A stretch of DNA of 64,000 bases from Agelaius tricolor (lineage: Eukaryota; Chordata; Aves; Passeriformes; Icteridae): contig JALJCS010000029.1 of the NCBI GenBank assembly GCA_023055355.1, forward strand, positions 6,438,001-6,502,000, read 5' to 3'. Position numbers and translations under genes: made by a program. The notes under the pieces were generated by a model. The model searched no databases and was not told the origin of the DNA. It saw only the letters and a program-made list of their open reading frames with translations. This document shows, one piece after another, positions 10,089 to 20,742 of the stretch (position 1 is the stretch's first letter; the number at the start of each line of letters is the position of its first letter).

Positions 10089-12020
10089 AGTGCTGGGGAG
10101 GCCACATGGATTTGCTGCTCCTCTCCATGGGCCCATTAATTAAGGGCTGATCTGAAAGCACCCCATGGCTCTCTCCCGTGGTGCCCGGGCTGTTCAGAGC
10201 TGCTGCTGCTCTTCCAGGGCTCCTCCTGAGCTCCCAGAGCCAGGAGCAGCTGCTCCAAAAGGAGCTGGGATGTGGGAGAGCAGCTCCAGCACGTCCCAGC
10301 TCGCGGTGCTGCAGCAAATCTGCTTTTTTCACTGCCATCACTCCCCTCTGATTGATCAAACAGCAGCAGCTCCGAGCACTGCGGGGTTTTTTTGGGAATG
10401 TTTGGTTCATTCAGAGGCTGAGTCACGCTGGGGAGAGGCAGCTCTGCTGCTGGGGATGGGGAGGAATAAGGGGGAGGCAGAAATATCCCCTTAAAAAGAG
10501 CATTTCAGGCCAAAAAAAGGGTAATTTTCCGTGATGGTGCTCCATTTAGGATTATATACTGAGGTAAAAATAAGTCCCTAAATATCAGGCTGGGGCATTT
10601 ACAGCCTGGGTTTGGAGATATAGATCCCCAGAGCAAGGCAAATCTACATCTGCCACAATTCCAAGCACAAAATCTTCATACTCCTAGATTTTCCTCTCAG
10701 TGCTGCTCTTTTTTTCCAAGCCCTCTCACAAAAATCAGACTTTTGGTTGCAATTTTGGGGTAGTCAGGGATCTCTCCCTTCCCTCCTACAGCAGGGATGA
10801 TTTTTAAATTTTTTTTTTTTTTTTCTGCTTTTCCCTCCCTTTTCTGCAGTAAAATTGGCTGCAAACCCAAAAGCAGCCGTGATGTCACCTGGGTGGGACT
10901 TTCAGGCATCAGGGGCTTGGACATTCCTGCTCTCAACTTCCTTCCCTCCTGTCCTTAGCATGAAATTTCCACTTATCCAGCATTTCCCACCTCTCTCCTC
11001 TCCAAATCTATCAGACAGATGCTGCTGGGAGTGAATTCCTAAAAAAAATAAACCCCAACCCAGCTCCTTCACTTTGGGAAGCTTTGAGCTTAATTAGGCT
11101 TGTTCTGCACCTGTCTTGATGACACGTGAAGGAAATTAATGGGACCAGCAGCCATTCCAGACTTCCCTGTGGCCTGTGGGAGCTTCCAATTACTTCCAGG
11201 ATTGGGCTGTGTCGGGGAGAAGAAGAAAGGACTTTAATTATTGACCCTGCTGTGCTGGGGGATGGCTGGGAAATGGAGATTTGGCTGCGTGACACGATCA
11301 GCACTTGGAGAGGGACATGGCAAAGGCTCTCAGGAGCAGAAAAATTCCAAGTGTGGAGCCTCTAAAAAAAAAAATCACAACTGGAAAATGAGCCAAGAGA
11401 GTTCAGGGGAGAGCTGGTGATGCAAAACCCAGCCCTAAAACAGAGCAGCCACAGCCACACCTGTCCAGGTAAAACTCCTGAATTCCCTCCCCTTGGCTTT
11501 CATCCCACACAATTCCACTGACTGTGGTGGATGCACGACCTTGAGGGTGAGAGAGAAGAGGGATGATGTGCAAGAAAGAGCACAGAAGTCGATATTTTTT
11601 TTTCATCAAAGATGCTTTCCTCCAGTAAAACCCTTTTTCATCAACACAAGAAAAGAACGAGATAAAAAATAAAAGCCAGAGGTTTGTTACTCTGGATTTT
11701 TATGGGTGTCTGGGGAAGTTTGATGGGAAGCGTTTGGCTGCTGATGCAGCAAGGCCAGAGAGGAGGGGATCAGGCAGATCTCAGTGCAGGCAGGTCTGTG
11801 CTCCAGCACCCTGGGGCTGTTCCCTGCAGGGCAGGGCTCGGGAGGGGGCTCTGGCTCCCAGCCCTGCCTCTGTCGTGCCTCACATCCCCGGGGCTGTCAC
11901 AGCTCCCAGCCAGGCTGCGTGGGCTGGGCCATATGGAGCCGGGCACAAACATCCCCTCACGGCTGCACTGAGCAGGACTCAGCCTCCTCCTTCCCCAGAT
12001 CTGCCCCGGGGTCAGCTCGT
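10089..12020. other. Single-copy DNA, no gene recognised
   Basis: About 1.9 kb without a recognised repeat family or exon. Composition varies: 11730-12000 is relatively G/C-rich, while 10806-10824 is a T run. Several open frames of 60-118 codons cross the GC-rich part, but they overlap in different frames and look like chance. Confidence 0.5.
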
Positions 12021-12637
12021 GGTGGCAAATACAAATATTGTATTTGTGGGGAGGAGTGATGAATCTGACTCCATCTTCTCAGAAGGTTAATTTATTGTTT
12101 TATAATACTGTAATGTATTAAAGAATGCTATACTAAACTATGCAAAAGAATGCAGAAAGGATACTTACAGAAGGCTAAAAAAATAATAATGAAAACTCGT
12201 GATTTTCCAGAGTCCTGACACAGCTTGGCACTGATTGGCCAAAGAGTGAAAACAACTCACATGAAAGCAATGAAACAATCACCGGCTAATTTATTATTTT
12301 ATGATACTATATTATAGTAAAGGATCCTAAACTATACTGTACTAAAGAATACAGAAGGGATATTTACTCAATGCTAAAAAAAAAATAATGAAAACTCCTG
12401 ATTTTCCAGAGTCCTGACACAGCTTGGCCCTGATTGGCCAATGAGTCAAAACAATTCACATTAGAAACCCAAGGAAACAATCACCTGTGGGTAAACAATC
12501 CCCAAACACATTCCAAATGAGCAAAACACAGGAGAAGCCAATCAGATAATTATTGTTTTCCTTTTTCTCTGAGGCTTCTCAGCTTCCCAGGAGGAAATCC
12601 TGGGCCAAGGGATTTTTCAGAAAATGTGACAGTGACA
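12021..12637 (-). mobile_element. Solo LTR, family A copy 2, with internal duplication
   Basis: On the minus strand it starts TGTCACTGTCACATTTTCTG (complement of 12618-12637), continues with GCTGAGAAGCCTCAGAG and AACAATAATTATCTGAT, and ends with a 3' part containing GGAGTCAGATTCATCA near 12060-12075. The middle of the LTR is present twice (see the separate repeat entry). The 3' boundary near 12021-12040 is uncertain and no target-site duplication was found. Confidence 0.8.
12088..12495. repeat. About 200-bp tandem duplication within family A LTR
   Basis: Two successive blocks each contain AATTTATT(G/A)TTTTAT, a run of TACTAAA-type words, AATAATGAAAACTC, TGATTTTCCAGAGTCCTGAC, ACAGCTTGGC and AACAATCACC. 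The first begins near 12088 and the second near 12288. Other family A copies carry only one such block, so this is a private duplication in this LTR. Confidence 0.85.
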
Positions 12638-12873
12638 GTGTCCCAGCTTTCCCCGCTCCCTTGGAGCACAGGAGAGTTAAAACCAAAACCAAGACTAAAG
12701 CTCTGAGCATCACCTGCACCAGGAAGGCAACTTCACCCTGCACACCCAAAGCTCCACAGGCCCAAGCTTTGTACCTTTAATTAATTTTATTGTCATTACC
12801 TCCAAATGTGGCTGCCACCTTCTCTCAAAGCTCTGGAGGAAGGTGGAGATGAGACCATTTCCCATTTTCCCAA
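12638..12873. other. Single-copy spacer
   Basis: About 235 bp between an LTR and a CR1 fragment. Nothing further can be named. Confidence 0.5.
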
Positions 12874-13002
12874 ATCCCAGAATGGTTTGGCTTGGGAGGA
12901 ACATGGAAGTTCATCTCATTCCAAACCCCCTCCTATGGTCAGGAATACCTAAACCAAGATTCTCCACGCCCTGTCCACAAACACCTCCAGGGATAGAGCA
13001 GA
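12874..13002 (-). mobile_element. CR1 LINE fragment, 3' end
   Basis: The plus strand carries the reversed CR1 tail: TCCCAGAATGGTTTGGCTTG, GTTCATCTCATTCCAAACCC and CACCTCCAGGGATAGAGCAG. It is short, 5'-truncated and diverged. Past about 13002 the similarity fades into single-copy sequence. Confidence 0.82.
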
Positions 13003-13142
13003 TTCCTAATTGCAATAATAGATCCCATTCTGCATATCCCAGTTCCCAGGTTCTCCCTTCCCTCCTGGAACAGAGAGAAAATGTTTCCATTTTTTGGGCT
13101 TTTTTTGGCTGGAATGGAGCTGGTCTCCAGCATACGGAGCTG

Positions 13143-13538
13143 GAGGAAGAAGGAGAAAGAAAAGTAGGAGAAGGAAAAGGAGGAGAAGAAGAAGGAGAAA
13201 GAAAAGGAGAAGGAGGAGAAGGAAAAAGAGAAGGAGGAGAAGGAAAAGGAGAAGGAGAAGGAAAAAGAGGAGAAGAAGGAGAAGGAAAAGGAGAAGGAGG
13301 AGAAAGAAGAGGAGAAAGAGGAGAAGAAGAAGAAGGAGAAGGAAAAGGAGAAGAGGAGAAAGAAAAGGAGAAGGAGGAGAAGGAAAAGGAGAAGGAGGAG
13401 AAGGAAAAAGAGGAAAAGGAGAAAGAGGAGAAGGAAAAGGAGAAGGAGGAGAAGGAAAAAGAGGAAAAGGAGAAGGAGGAGAAGGAGAAAGAGGAGAAGT
13501 AGAAGAAGGAGAAGGAAAAGGAGAAGAAGAAGAAGAAA
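13143..13538. repeat. Long polypurine (GGAGAA/GAAGGA) tract
   Basis: The plus strand consists of A and G only for 334 consecutive bases from 13166 to 13499, bounded by single T residues at 13165 and 13500. Purine-rich sequence continues to about 13538. The units GAGAAG, GAAGGA and GGAAAA mix without a fixed period. Long mirror-like purine tracts of this kind can form triplex (H-DNA) structures, which is general knowledge and not shown here. Open frames through it (E/K/G or R/K on one strand, S/F/L/P on the other) are compositional artefacts. Confidence 0.95.
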
Positions 13539-13545
13539 TGACACA

Positions 13546-14410
13546 GGGAATGTTCAGAGCCCATCCTGGCTGAACACCTGACGATGGAATGTGCAAAATT
13601 AATTGCTTGTTTTCCTTTGCTTTCCTGGCTTTTGCTGTACCTATTAAACCATCTCTAACTCCTCCCACGAGTTTTCTCACCTCTCCTCCTCCACCTCATC
13701 CCACCCTGGGGGCCGAGCTGAGTTTCTGCCTGGGGTTAAACCACGCTGTGTTTTTTGGAGCCACACAAAAACAATGAAGGCTGGGAGGGTCTGTAGGTGG
13801 ATGTGACATGTGAAGGACAATTTCACTCAATCCTCCAGCTGAATGATGGCTCTTTGGGTAATTAGCAGCAGATATTTTTAACCAGATTGGTCCCTCTGGC
13901 TGAGGGCAACTGTGAGGTTGAAATCAATCCTGTACAAGCGTATATTATATTAATTTGAGAGATCTTTGTCTCTGTGGACAAAAGCCCCAATGTCTTCCTG
14001 TGAGCGTTGTGATGATGAGACCATTAATATTAGATAATTATGGCTTTGAAAGATTAAATGAAAAACGGTGGTGAGGAGGAAAAGGCATCATGTTAAATAA
14101 AACTGCTGCCCATGTAGGCTGCTAATGCTCCTCTGTTGACAGATTCAGAGTGAAACAATCAAAGCAAGGAGAAGGGAGAGGTGGCCTCTGTGTCTGTCCA
14201 AAGAGACAGAGGTGCAGCTGTGAGGCAGGGAAAACAGAGTTAATCACACAGAAAAGGCATTTCACTGATCCCCAGCAGAAATTCAGCCCCTTTTTTCCAC
14301 TGCTGCTGATCCTCAGAGCCTCCTCTGAGCAGGGCATGCTCAGGGTTTTGATTTGCACCAGACACAGAATCCTCCTCTGAAGAACCTGGGGGGAGCATCT
14401 GTGGTAGGGA
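13546..14410. other. Single-copy DNA with a possible regulatory stretch
   Basis: No gene recognised. The part 13795-14145 is repeat-free and dense in AT-rich words (GGTAATTAGCAGCAGATA, TATTATATTAATTTGAGAG, CATTAATATTAGATAATTA). It has the texture of a developmental enhancer or conserved non-coding element, but that is only an impression. Confidence 0.4.
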
Positions 14411-14700
14411 ACATCACAGGTATTCAATCTCTCTGAGATGGGAGGAACCCCCAGGGATCATCAATCCCTGTGCCTGGGAGTGGTGTCCAAATCCTCCCAG
14501 AGCTCTGGGGGCCTTGGCTTGTGACCATTCCCTGGGGAATGAAACTTTTCCTGATGTCCACCCTAATCCTCCCCTGGCACGGCTCCATTCTCCCTCCAGC
14601 CCTGTCCCGGTCAAGCTGGGCAAGCCTTGGAAGCAGAGCCCAACACTGAATTTGAGACAAAGCACCTGAAACTCCAAACAAGAGCCTGACCAACCCCCAG
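14411..14700 (-). mobile_element. Diverged CR1 LINE fragment
   Basis: The plus strand contains GACCATTCCCTGGGGAATGA, AACTTTTCCTGATGTCCACC, CTAATCCTCCCCTGGCACGG and CAGCCCTGTCCCGGTCAAGC. In reverse complement these follow the order of a more internal part of the CR1 3' region. Edges are soft and divergence is high, suggesting an old copy. No open reading frame remains. Confidence 0.68.
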
Positions 14701-14846
14701 AGCCGTGGGGATGAAGGGAGGATGAGGAGGTGGCTCTGGATGAGGCTGAGGCAGGAAGGAGAATTTTCACAGCAAGGAGCAGGAGCACAGCCCTGCCCAC
14801 AGCTCCTCTCCTCACCCAGAGCTTGGCAGAGGGAGAGTAAAGCTTG

Positions 14847-14914
14847 AAAAATAAAATAAAATAAAATAAAATAAAATAAAATAAAATAAAATAAAATAAA
14901 ATAAAATAAAATAG
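14847..14914. repeat. (AAAAT)n microsatellite
   Basis: The 5-bp unit AAAAT (ATAAA) is repeated about 13 times without interruption. Confidence 0.97.
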
Positions 14915-15005
14915 ATAATGTCCCCCCTTGCTTTAAGTATCCTTCATCCCCTTTCTCTCCTGACCAAATCTCAGGACTTCAGCTGCTCACAGTGACCCTG
15001 AGATG

Positions 15006-15562
15006 TGTTAGAAAGTCTCTTTTTCCCAGCCGAGCCGTTGAAGAAGGAGTCAGAGCTCTTCAGTTTTCATTCTCAAGGTTGTTCATTGTTTCTTATCTAT
15101 AATATTCTTTCTCCTGTCCTGCTGAGGTCCACTCAGCAGGACAGTTCCAGGCACTCTGCCTGCCCCCAGGGTGGTGTTAGTTTTTTATACTAAAAACTGC
15201 CTGTACAATATTTACCATAACTTCCCAATACCCATCACCTGTGTTAGACACTGAGCTTCTACTCTAAACCAATCCCAAAGTGCCACCAGCACAGCAGAAG
15301 ATGGAGGCCAAGGAGAAGAAGGAGAAAGCCTGGACACACCCAGTTCCCTCCATCTTGCCCCCTGAACCCCCATTCTAAAAACCCCAAAATCTGCTTTTCA
15401 CCCTGTGATAACTTCACTATCTAATTCTAGTTAAACTTTTGAGGCTTGTAATTCCTCATATAAACGTTGGTGATTGTTTTTTCCAAGGGCTCAATCAAAG
15501 GCACAGGGGTCTGGGGCTCTGTGCCAGGGTCTCTGAGCCAGAGGAATTTCCAGGGTTCTGAC
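15006..15562 (-). mobile_element. Probable ERV LTR, passerine type, about 557 bp
   Basis: The block begins TGTTAGAAAGTC and ends GGTTCTGACA, giving the TG...CA termini expected of an LTR. It contains words I associate with a dispersed songbird LTR: CTCAAGGTTGTTCATTGTTT, CTCCTGTCCTGCTGAGGTCC, CACCCTGTGATAACTTCA and GGCTCTGTGCCAGGGTCTCT. Orientation is inferred from a degraded complement of AATAAA near 15083, so it is weak. I could not find a matching target-site duplication, and no coding sequence flanks it. Confidence 0.65.
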
Positions 15563-15830
15563 ACCAAACTGGCTCTGCTGCCTTGGATGGCTCCAAACCC
15601 CACAGCGAGGCCCCAAACATCCCTGGCATGGCCACATTCCTTCCCTACAATCCCAGATTTGTTCAGGGTTGTTGCCCGGCTCCCCCTGGATGTGCCCAAA
15701 CTCGGCAAAATCCTCACTTCAAAGAGGCCCAGACCAACCTGTCCACACCTGTGTCTTTTGCCAGCACAGGGCAGGATTTTAATTGCCAGCCCAGCCCCAT
15801 TCCAGAGGCAGCTTTTCCTCCTTTTCCCTC

Positions 15831-15862
<32 letters not shown>

Positions 15863-16745
15863 GGCTCTCTCTGGCGGAATTTTATGAATACAAAAACATT
15901 TCCAGCGTGTAATAAGCAGAATCCTCTCAGAGCAAATCTGACAGGCACTGAAGGTGTCTTAATGGATGCATTATTTCAAATGCTGCCTTCTGTTTGAGGG
16001 CTGGCAAGCAGAGGGAAGCAGAATTAAAGGGTGCTGGGGACACTGTGCAGCTGCCCTTCCTTCCCACCTCTCCTATCCAGATTATTTTCCCTCTGTGACT
16101 TTTATAATCTTGCTCTGATCTGGATCTGAGCAAAAATTTGTGACCCTTTGATGAGCAAGGTAAAAGAGTTTGTGTGTGCTAAATTAATTTTCTTCTCCTT
16201 TAAAAAAAAAAAAAAGTTCTTAAATAAGGCTCAACCAAATCCTTTAAGCCAGTTGCTTTTATCTATTTTTATATGGAATTTAAGGATTTGTGTCTTTTTT
16301 TTCCCCACCTCCCTGTCGGTTCCTTTTTGATTGAATTACATCAGGAGCTGGGAGTTGCAGCATTCACTGGGGCTGTAGTAAAACTCCAAAATCACAGAAG
16401 CTGTGACAATTTCGGTGGGTGAGGACGCAAAATCCTCCTTCACCCTCCTCATCATTAATATTTCAGTGCACATTTGGCTTCCAGGCTGCATTTTTTTCCA
16501 GCCAGGAATGCCCAGCCTACCCATGGCCAGCCATTCCTTCACCCCTGGATGGAGAAAATTCCGTTTTGCAACAGATTTTGGAGCTCCATCAATTGGGCAA
16601 GGCTCCTCCCTTGAGGAACATTATGTCAACAGATTCTCATCAAGGCCCTAATTATAATAATTAGAGCAGGATGATTTGGAGTTAACAAGCACAGAGGAAC
16701 CACTTCCTTCTCCTCATCCTCCTCACCCAGCAGCCTCCAGCAGAG
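15563..16745. other. Single-copy DNA with a 28-base T run
   Basis: No gene recognised. An unbroken T run occupies 15835-15862. It could be the reversed tail of a retroposed sequence, but no retroposon body is recognisable beside it. The remaining sequence is unremarkable. Confidence 0.5.
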
Positions 16746-16749
16746 AGGA

Positions 16750-16842
16750 TCCTTCTCCTTCTCCTTCTCCTTCTCCTTCTCCTTCTCCTTCTCCTTCTCC
16801 TTCTCCTCCTCCTCCTCCTTCTCCTTCTCCTCCTCTCCAAGA
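16750..16842. repeat. (CTTCTC)n polypyrimidine microsatellite
   Basis: The unit CTTCTC is repeated about ten times, followed by CTCCTC-type variants. On the minus strand it is a purine tract similar in composition to the longer one at 13.1-13.5 kb, but in opposite orientation. Confidence 0.95.
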
Positions 16843-17739
16843 AAAAAAGGAAAAATCTCCAAACTAAACTAAAAAAGCCCCTTTTTTCCATTAAGGTTAT
16901 TGATGGTCTCAGACCACAGCAAGATCAAAGAGAGAGGGGGAAAAAGCTGCAGCTAATTAAAGAAATGACCAAAGATGAGACAAAAATCAGGAGAGGAGAC
17001 AAAAGCCTGACAGAGATTGGGACAAAGCCAAGCCCAGCTCACAGAGGGCAAAGCCTTTGCAGGGAGCAAACACTGGGCTGAGAACAAAATCTCAGCCTAA
17101 ACCTTGTCCTAGGGTTAAGCTAAGCCCTAAATCCCAAATCCTGCACCAGGAGAAGCTTGGGCTAGCAGGGAATGTGACAATTCCAGATCCAAGGGCTGCT
17201 CCAGTGCTCACCAATAATCACAAGTTCAGCCTCCCCTGCCCTCAGAGCTGCTTTATCCACCCCTGCTTTGGGGTCCCACATTTCCAGAGGGGTTTGGGAT
17301 GTGCCAGGAGAACCCCACTGCGAGGTAATTGTGCTTTTAGGGCCATTTGTTCAAGGTTTGGCTCTTTCAGAGGTGCCAAACAAGCTCCTGTCACGTCAGA
17401 AAAAAGCAGGACAGGGAACATTGTGTCCCTGCAGTGCTCTGGGGGCTGTCTGAGGATCAGCAGAACAAGATGAGGATGAGGACAAGGCTGCTCCAAGGTG
17501 TTTGTGACTCCTGGCTATTGGCAAACACTGGCACGTCCCTCTCGAAATAAATCCATCTCACACACAGCTGCTCTCACACATGGATAAACCTGCACAAATG
17601 CTCAGAGAAATTCAAATTAGGGGAAAGGCTTTATTGACATGACAGGCACTACAAGCACTGCCAAAACACGAGAGGAGAAACCTGGCAGGGGGAGATAGGA
17701 TTCAGCAGCCAGGCTGAACGTGCAGCCCTTCACCTGCCT
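16843..17739. other. Single-copy DNA, nothing firmly recognised
   Basis: No gene recognised. The complement of AATAAA occurs at 17630-17635 inside GGCTTTATTGACATGACAGG. It is the kind of sequence that ends a minus-strand transcript, but with no exon nearby it cannot be called. Several open frames here overlap and look like chance. Confidence 0.45.
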
Positions 17740-18195
17740 TGGGAATGGGGGGAAATGGCAGAAATAGGGGGCAAAAATGGTAGAAAAGGGGGGAAATGGC
17801 AAAAAAAAGGGGAGAAATGGGAGAAAAAGGGGGGGAAATGGGAGAAAAAGGGGGAAAATGGGAGAAAAAGGGGGAAATGGCAGAAAATGAGGGGAAATGG
17901 CAGAAAAGGGGGGGAAATGGGAGAAAAAGTGAGGAAATGGCAGAAAAGGGGGGAAATGGTAGAAAGGGGGGGAAATGGGAGAAAATGGGGGGAAATGGCA
18001 GAAAAGGGGGGGAGTGGCAGAAAAAAGGGGGGGAATGGCAGGAAAAGGGGGAAATGGTAGAAAAAGTGGGGGAATGGTAGAAAAAGTGGGAGAAATGGCA
18101 GAAAAAGTGGGGGAAATGGTAGAAAAAGTGGGTAAAATGGCAGAAAAGGGGGGAAATGGTAGAAGAAGTGGGTAAAATGTCAGAAAGACTGGGAA
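17740..18195. repeat. Purine-rich minisatellite, unit about 20 bp, over 20 copies
   Basis: The unit is close to GGGGGAAATGGCAGAAAAA, with the variable position C, G or T in ATGG(C/G/T)AG and variable G and A run lengths. Its plus strand is almost all purine apart from the T of ATGG and a few C or T residues. Plus-strand frames reading EKGGKW and minus-strand frames reading FPPF are artefacts of the repeat. Confidence 0.93.
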
Positions 18196-19002
18196 AAGCA
18201 GCCCTGAGTCGCTCTCTGTGCCAGGGTGAGCTGGGGCAGAGCCCTGCTCCCCTCATCCCTGGCACCCACTGGGTATCCCATGCCAAAGGCACCTTTCCTT
18301 CTTCTGGAATGCTCTTTCCTGCCTCCAGCACAGCCCTCCCTGCCCTGGGGTGTGTTTGCTCCTCAGCTATCACACATTCCTGTCTGCCCCTGCTGCCTCT
18401 GCAGCCAGAGCCTCTCCAAACCTTGGCCAGAGCCTCTCCAAACCTTGGCCAGAGCTGCTGCCAAAGGGGCACCCATGGGTTCCGCTCTCTCAGTGAGGTC
18501 TGCACCCAGCTGAGAGCAACATTTTGGGAGGGTTGAGGTGCTCCAGGCTGTGGGAGGTGCGGGTGGGAAGGGTCCAGCAGCTCAGGAGTGAATCACCCCG
18601 GAATGGGATGGAATTTGCCCCCTGAAGGAATCCTCCCTAAGGGACCTTGGCAAGGGAAAGGAGGGCAAAGCCAGGAATTCGGGGAATGTGCTGCTGCTCA
18701 CCTGCATGGAGACATCCCCCAGATCAGTCCTGAGCCCCTGCAAACACCAGGCTGGAGGAGCCCTGTGCTGCCTCCTGAGCCCCAGGAGATTCATGGATGA
18801 GCAGGGGAACCCCGAGGGTGCCTTTGCTGACTCCTCCAGCTCCACATCAACATGAAAATTCCTGGATTGGGTCAGGCTGGGAGCTCTTTGAGCCACTTTT
18901 TCATCCCAAAATGCCATCAAGTGCCGTGGAACTCAGCATGTAAACTGTTATTCCATGGGTTGTGGAGAGCAGGGAGCAAAATGAAGCCAAGAGATTTCAT
19001 CT
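18196..19002. other. Single-copy DNA with a small 22-bp duplication
   Basis: No gene recognised. AGAGCCTCTCCAAACCTTGG followed by CC is present twice in tandem at about 18409-18450. Nothing else stands out. Confidence 0.5.
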
Positions 19003-19070
19003 GGAGTTGAGTGGAAGGTGTCCCTGCCATGGTCCCTTCCAACCCCAACCAGTCTGGGATTGTGATTCTC
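19003..19070 (+). mobile_element. Very short CR1 LINE 3' remnant
   Basis: The words GTGGAAGGTGTCCCTGCCAT, GGTCCCTTCCAACCCCAACC and GGGATTGTGATTCT follow the order of the terminal CR1 3' tail on the plus strand, with a gap between the first two where the usual middle part is missing. It is a degraded fragment. Confidence 0.75.
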
Positions 19071-19210
19071 TCCCAATTCCAGCTCAGCACAGCAGCACAA
19101 GGCGAGCATTTGATGCTGCAAGGAACAACATCCACTTCTACCTGCTCTGCTGAGGTAGAATTGAAATGAAATACTGGATAAAAATCCCTTATAAGAGCTG
19201 AAATGAGGGA

Positions 19211-19925
19211 TGTGGGACTCCAGGCAGCTCTCCAAAATGCAGTTTATTGAGTCCAAGGTGTCACAGCAGTCCAGGGTCGTGGGTGACAGAGCTGTGCCCA
19301 CAGCTGTCAGCTCCAGCTGCAGGCAGGCCTGGAGACCCTTTGGTTTTGGTTACAAATGCATTATATCCTTTTCTTTTGGTTACAATGCATTATTTACTTT
19401 TCTTTTGGTTACATTGCATTCTATACTTTGCTGAGCATCTTCATACAGTAGAACCAATCTATACCTTAACTTTTACCTCTAGCCTATCATAACTCCTGTA
19501 ATTTCCATGTTCATGTTACTGTTCTCCAATCACTCAAAGTCAGTACATTACAGTTGAAGCTAGAAGTTGTTTTTCAGTTTTCTTGCAGTAGAAAATTCCT
19601 TTTTTGACTTGCAACATCAGCAGGCTTGTTTGCCTGTGGAATCTTTCTGCTTGGCAAAAACATCTTCTTGTTTGGGGTGGGTTTATCCTTTGCTCTAAGC
19701 CATACAAACCCCTTCTAACTCACACACCCTTTGCCTCCTTGGTTATCCAGTGAGATTGGCTCAGCAATTCTTTTCTTCTAGATCAAAACTTGCTTTTATT
19801 TCTACTCCTTCTTCAGATTCTACATTCAAAAATCTTTCTGCCAAGCACACAAATCTGTGGGACTTTCCTGTCAAACTCTCCTCCTTCCCAACACCACCTC
19901 CATTCCCATGGGAAGGGTTGAGTTC
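19211..19925 (-). mobile_element. ERV fragment: LTR and possibly adjoining sequence
   Basis: The block begins TGTGGGACTCCAGGCAGC on the plus strand and soon shows GCAGTTTATTGAGTCC, the complement of a polyadenylation signal (CAATAAAC), so the LTR runs on the minus strand. Words such as GTCACAGCAGTCCAGGG, ATCAGCAGGCTTGTTTGCCT and GGGGTGGGTTTATCCTTTGC belong to a dispersed songbird ERV as far as I recall. The right boundary is uncertain and may include some internal sequence. No open frame encodes a recognisable retroviral protein. Confidence 0.62.
19342..19430. repeat. 29-bp tandem repeat, three copies, inside the ERV fragment
   Basis: The unit TTTTGGTTAC followed by an AATGCATT-like core and a T-rich end (ATACTTTTC or similar) occurs three times in a row, with substitutions and an occasional single-base difference. 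It lies in the LTR, downstream of the polyadenylation signal on the plus map. Confidence 0.85.
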
Positions 19926-20449
19926 GAGGAGCTTGTGTTGCCTTGGCTGATTGCAATTACACCATGTGCTGGCTGGCTGGAAATAAAATGAAATTGCAAC
20001 AGAGTTCCAGCTTTAATTGAAATTTCCTGGGATCTGTTATTACATGGCAGTGATTGTTCTGCAGCACTAATGAGCCTTTGCTCAGATGATTATCCAAGTG
20101 TCTCTCCAGTCGCTATTTCATTATTGTATTATTAATGATCAGATAGGATTGTCACAGCTGAGATGAAACCTGAACATCAGAGCACACAGACACTGCCTTG
20201 ACACATCCCCTGCACTGCTGCTGCACCAGCACAACGTGAATACCAATTTTTTTGGGGGGTGGGAGAAGGGTTGGGTGTTTATTGGTGCTTTGCTGTGTTA
20301 TTCTGCAGGAATTCTGCCAGCCCGATGATATTTTTGGATAGTTGGGAAGATTGGTGCTCTCCAGGCTTTGTCTTTCAAGTCTTTGGTTATTTCTTGGTTT
20401 GGTCATTGAAGGATGATGAATTTTATTTGGTCATTCAGTGGAACAAGGG
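19926..20449. other. Single-copy DNA with a possible regulatory stretch
   Basis: No gene recognised. The part 20030-20170 contains GCAGCACTAATGAGCC, GCTCAGATGATTATCCAAG and TTGTATTATTAATGATCAG and is free of repeats. It is a candidate for sequence conservation only by texture. Confidence 0.4.
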
Positions 20450-20742
20450 CTGTCACCTTAATCCCCTTCTCTTACCCCATTAAAGGGTTTTTCTGGGCAT
20501 GATGGCTTTTTGTTTCGTGGTGTTCTGGGCTGTCCCCTTCTCTTACCCCATTAAAGGGTTTTTCTGGGGATGGTGGCTTTTTGTTTCGTGGTGTTCTGGG
20601 CTGTCACCTTCTCTTGCCCTGTTAAAGGGTTTTTCTGGAGATGATGGCTTTTTGTTTCGTGGTGTTCTGGGCTGTCCCCTTCTCTTACCCCATTAAAGGG
20701 TTTTTCTGGGGATGGTGGCTTTTTGTTTCGTGGTGTTCTGGG
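20450..20742. repeat. 71-bp minisatellite, four copies
   Basis: Copies begin CTGTC(A/C)CCTT at 20450, 20530, 20601 and 20672. The last three are exactly 71 bp and the first is 80 bp because of a 9-bp insertion. All contain CCATTAAAGGGTTTTTCTGG or a one- or two-base variant, and TGTTTCGTGGTGTTCTGGG. Differences are mostly single substitutions. Confidence 0.93.

Noticed and set aside
12843..13680. Open frames of about 160-220 codons on both strands rich in E/K/G, R/K or S/F/L
   Set aside because: They are translations of a polypurine tract. Composition alone explains the lack of stops.
17600..17720. 3' end of a minus-strand gene because of the AATAAA complement at 17630-17635
   Set aside because: A single hexamer without an upstream exon, splice site or conserved untranslated sequence is not enough. 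It is mentioned only in the region note.
17702..18505. A 267-codon minus-strand frame with FPPF-type repeats and matching plus-strand frames
   Set aside because: Most of the length is the 20-bp purine-rich minisatellite, and the remainder has no recognisable domain.
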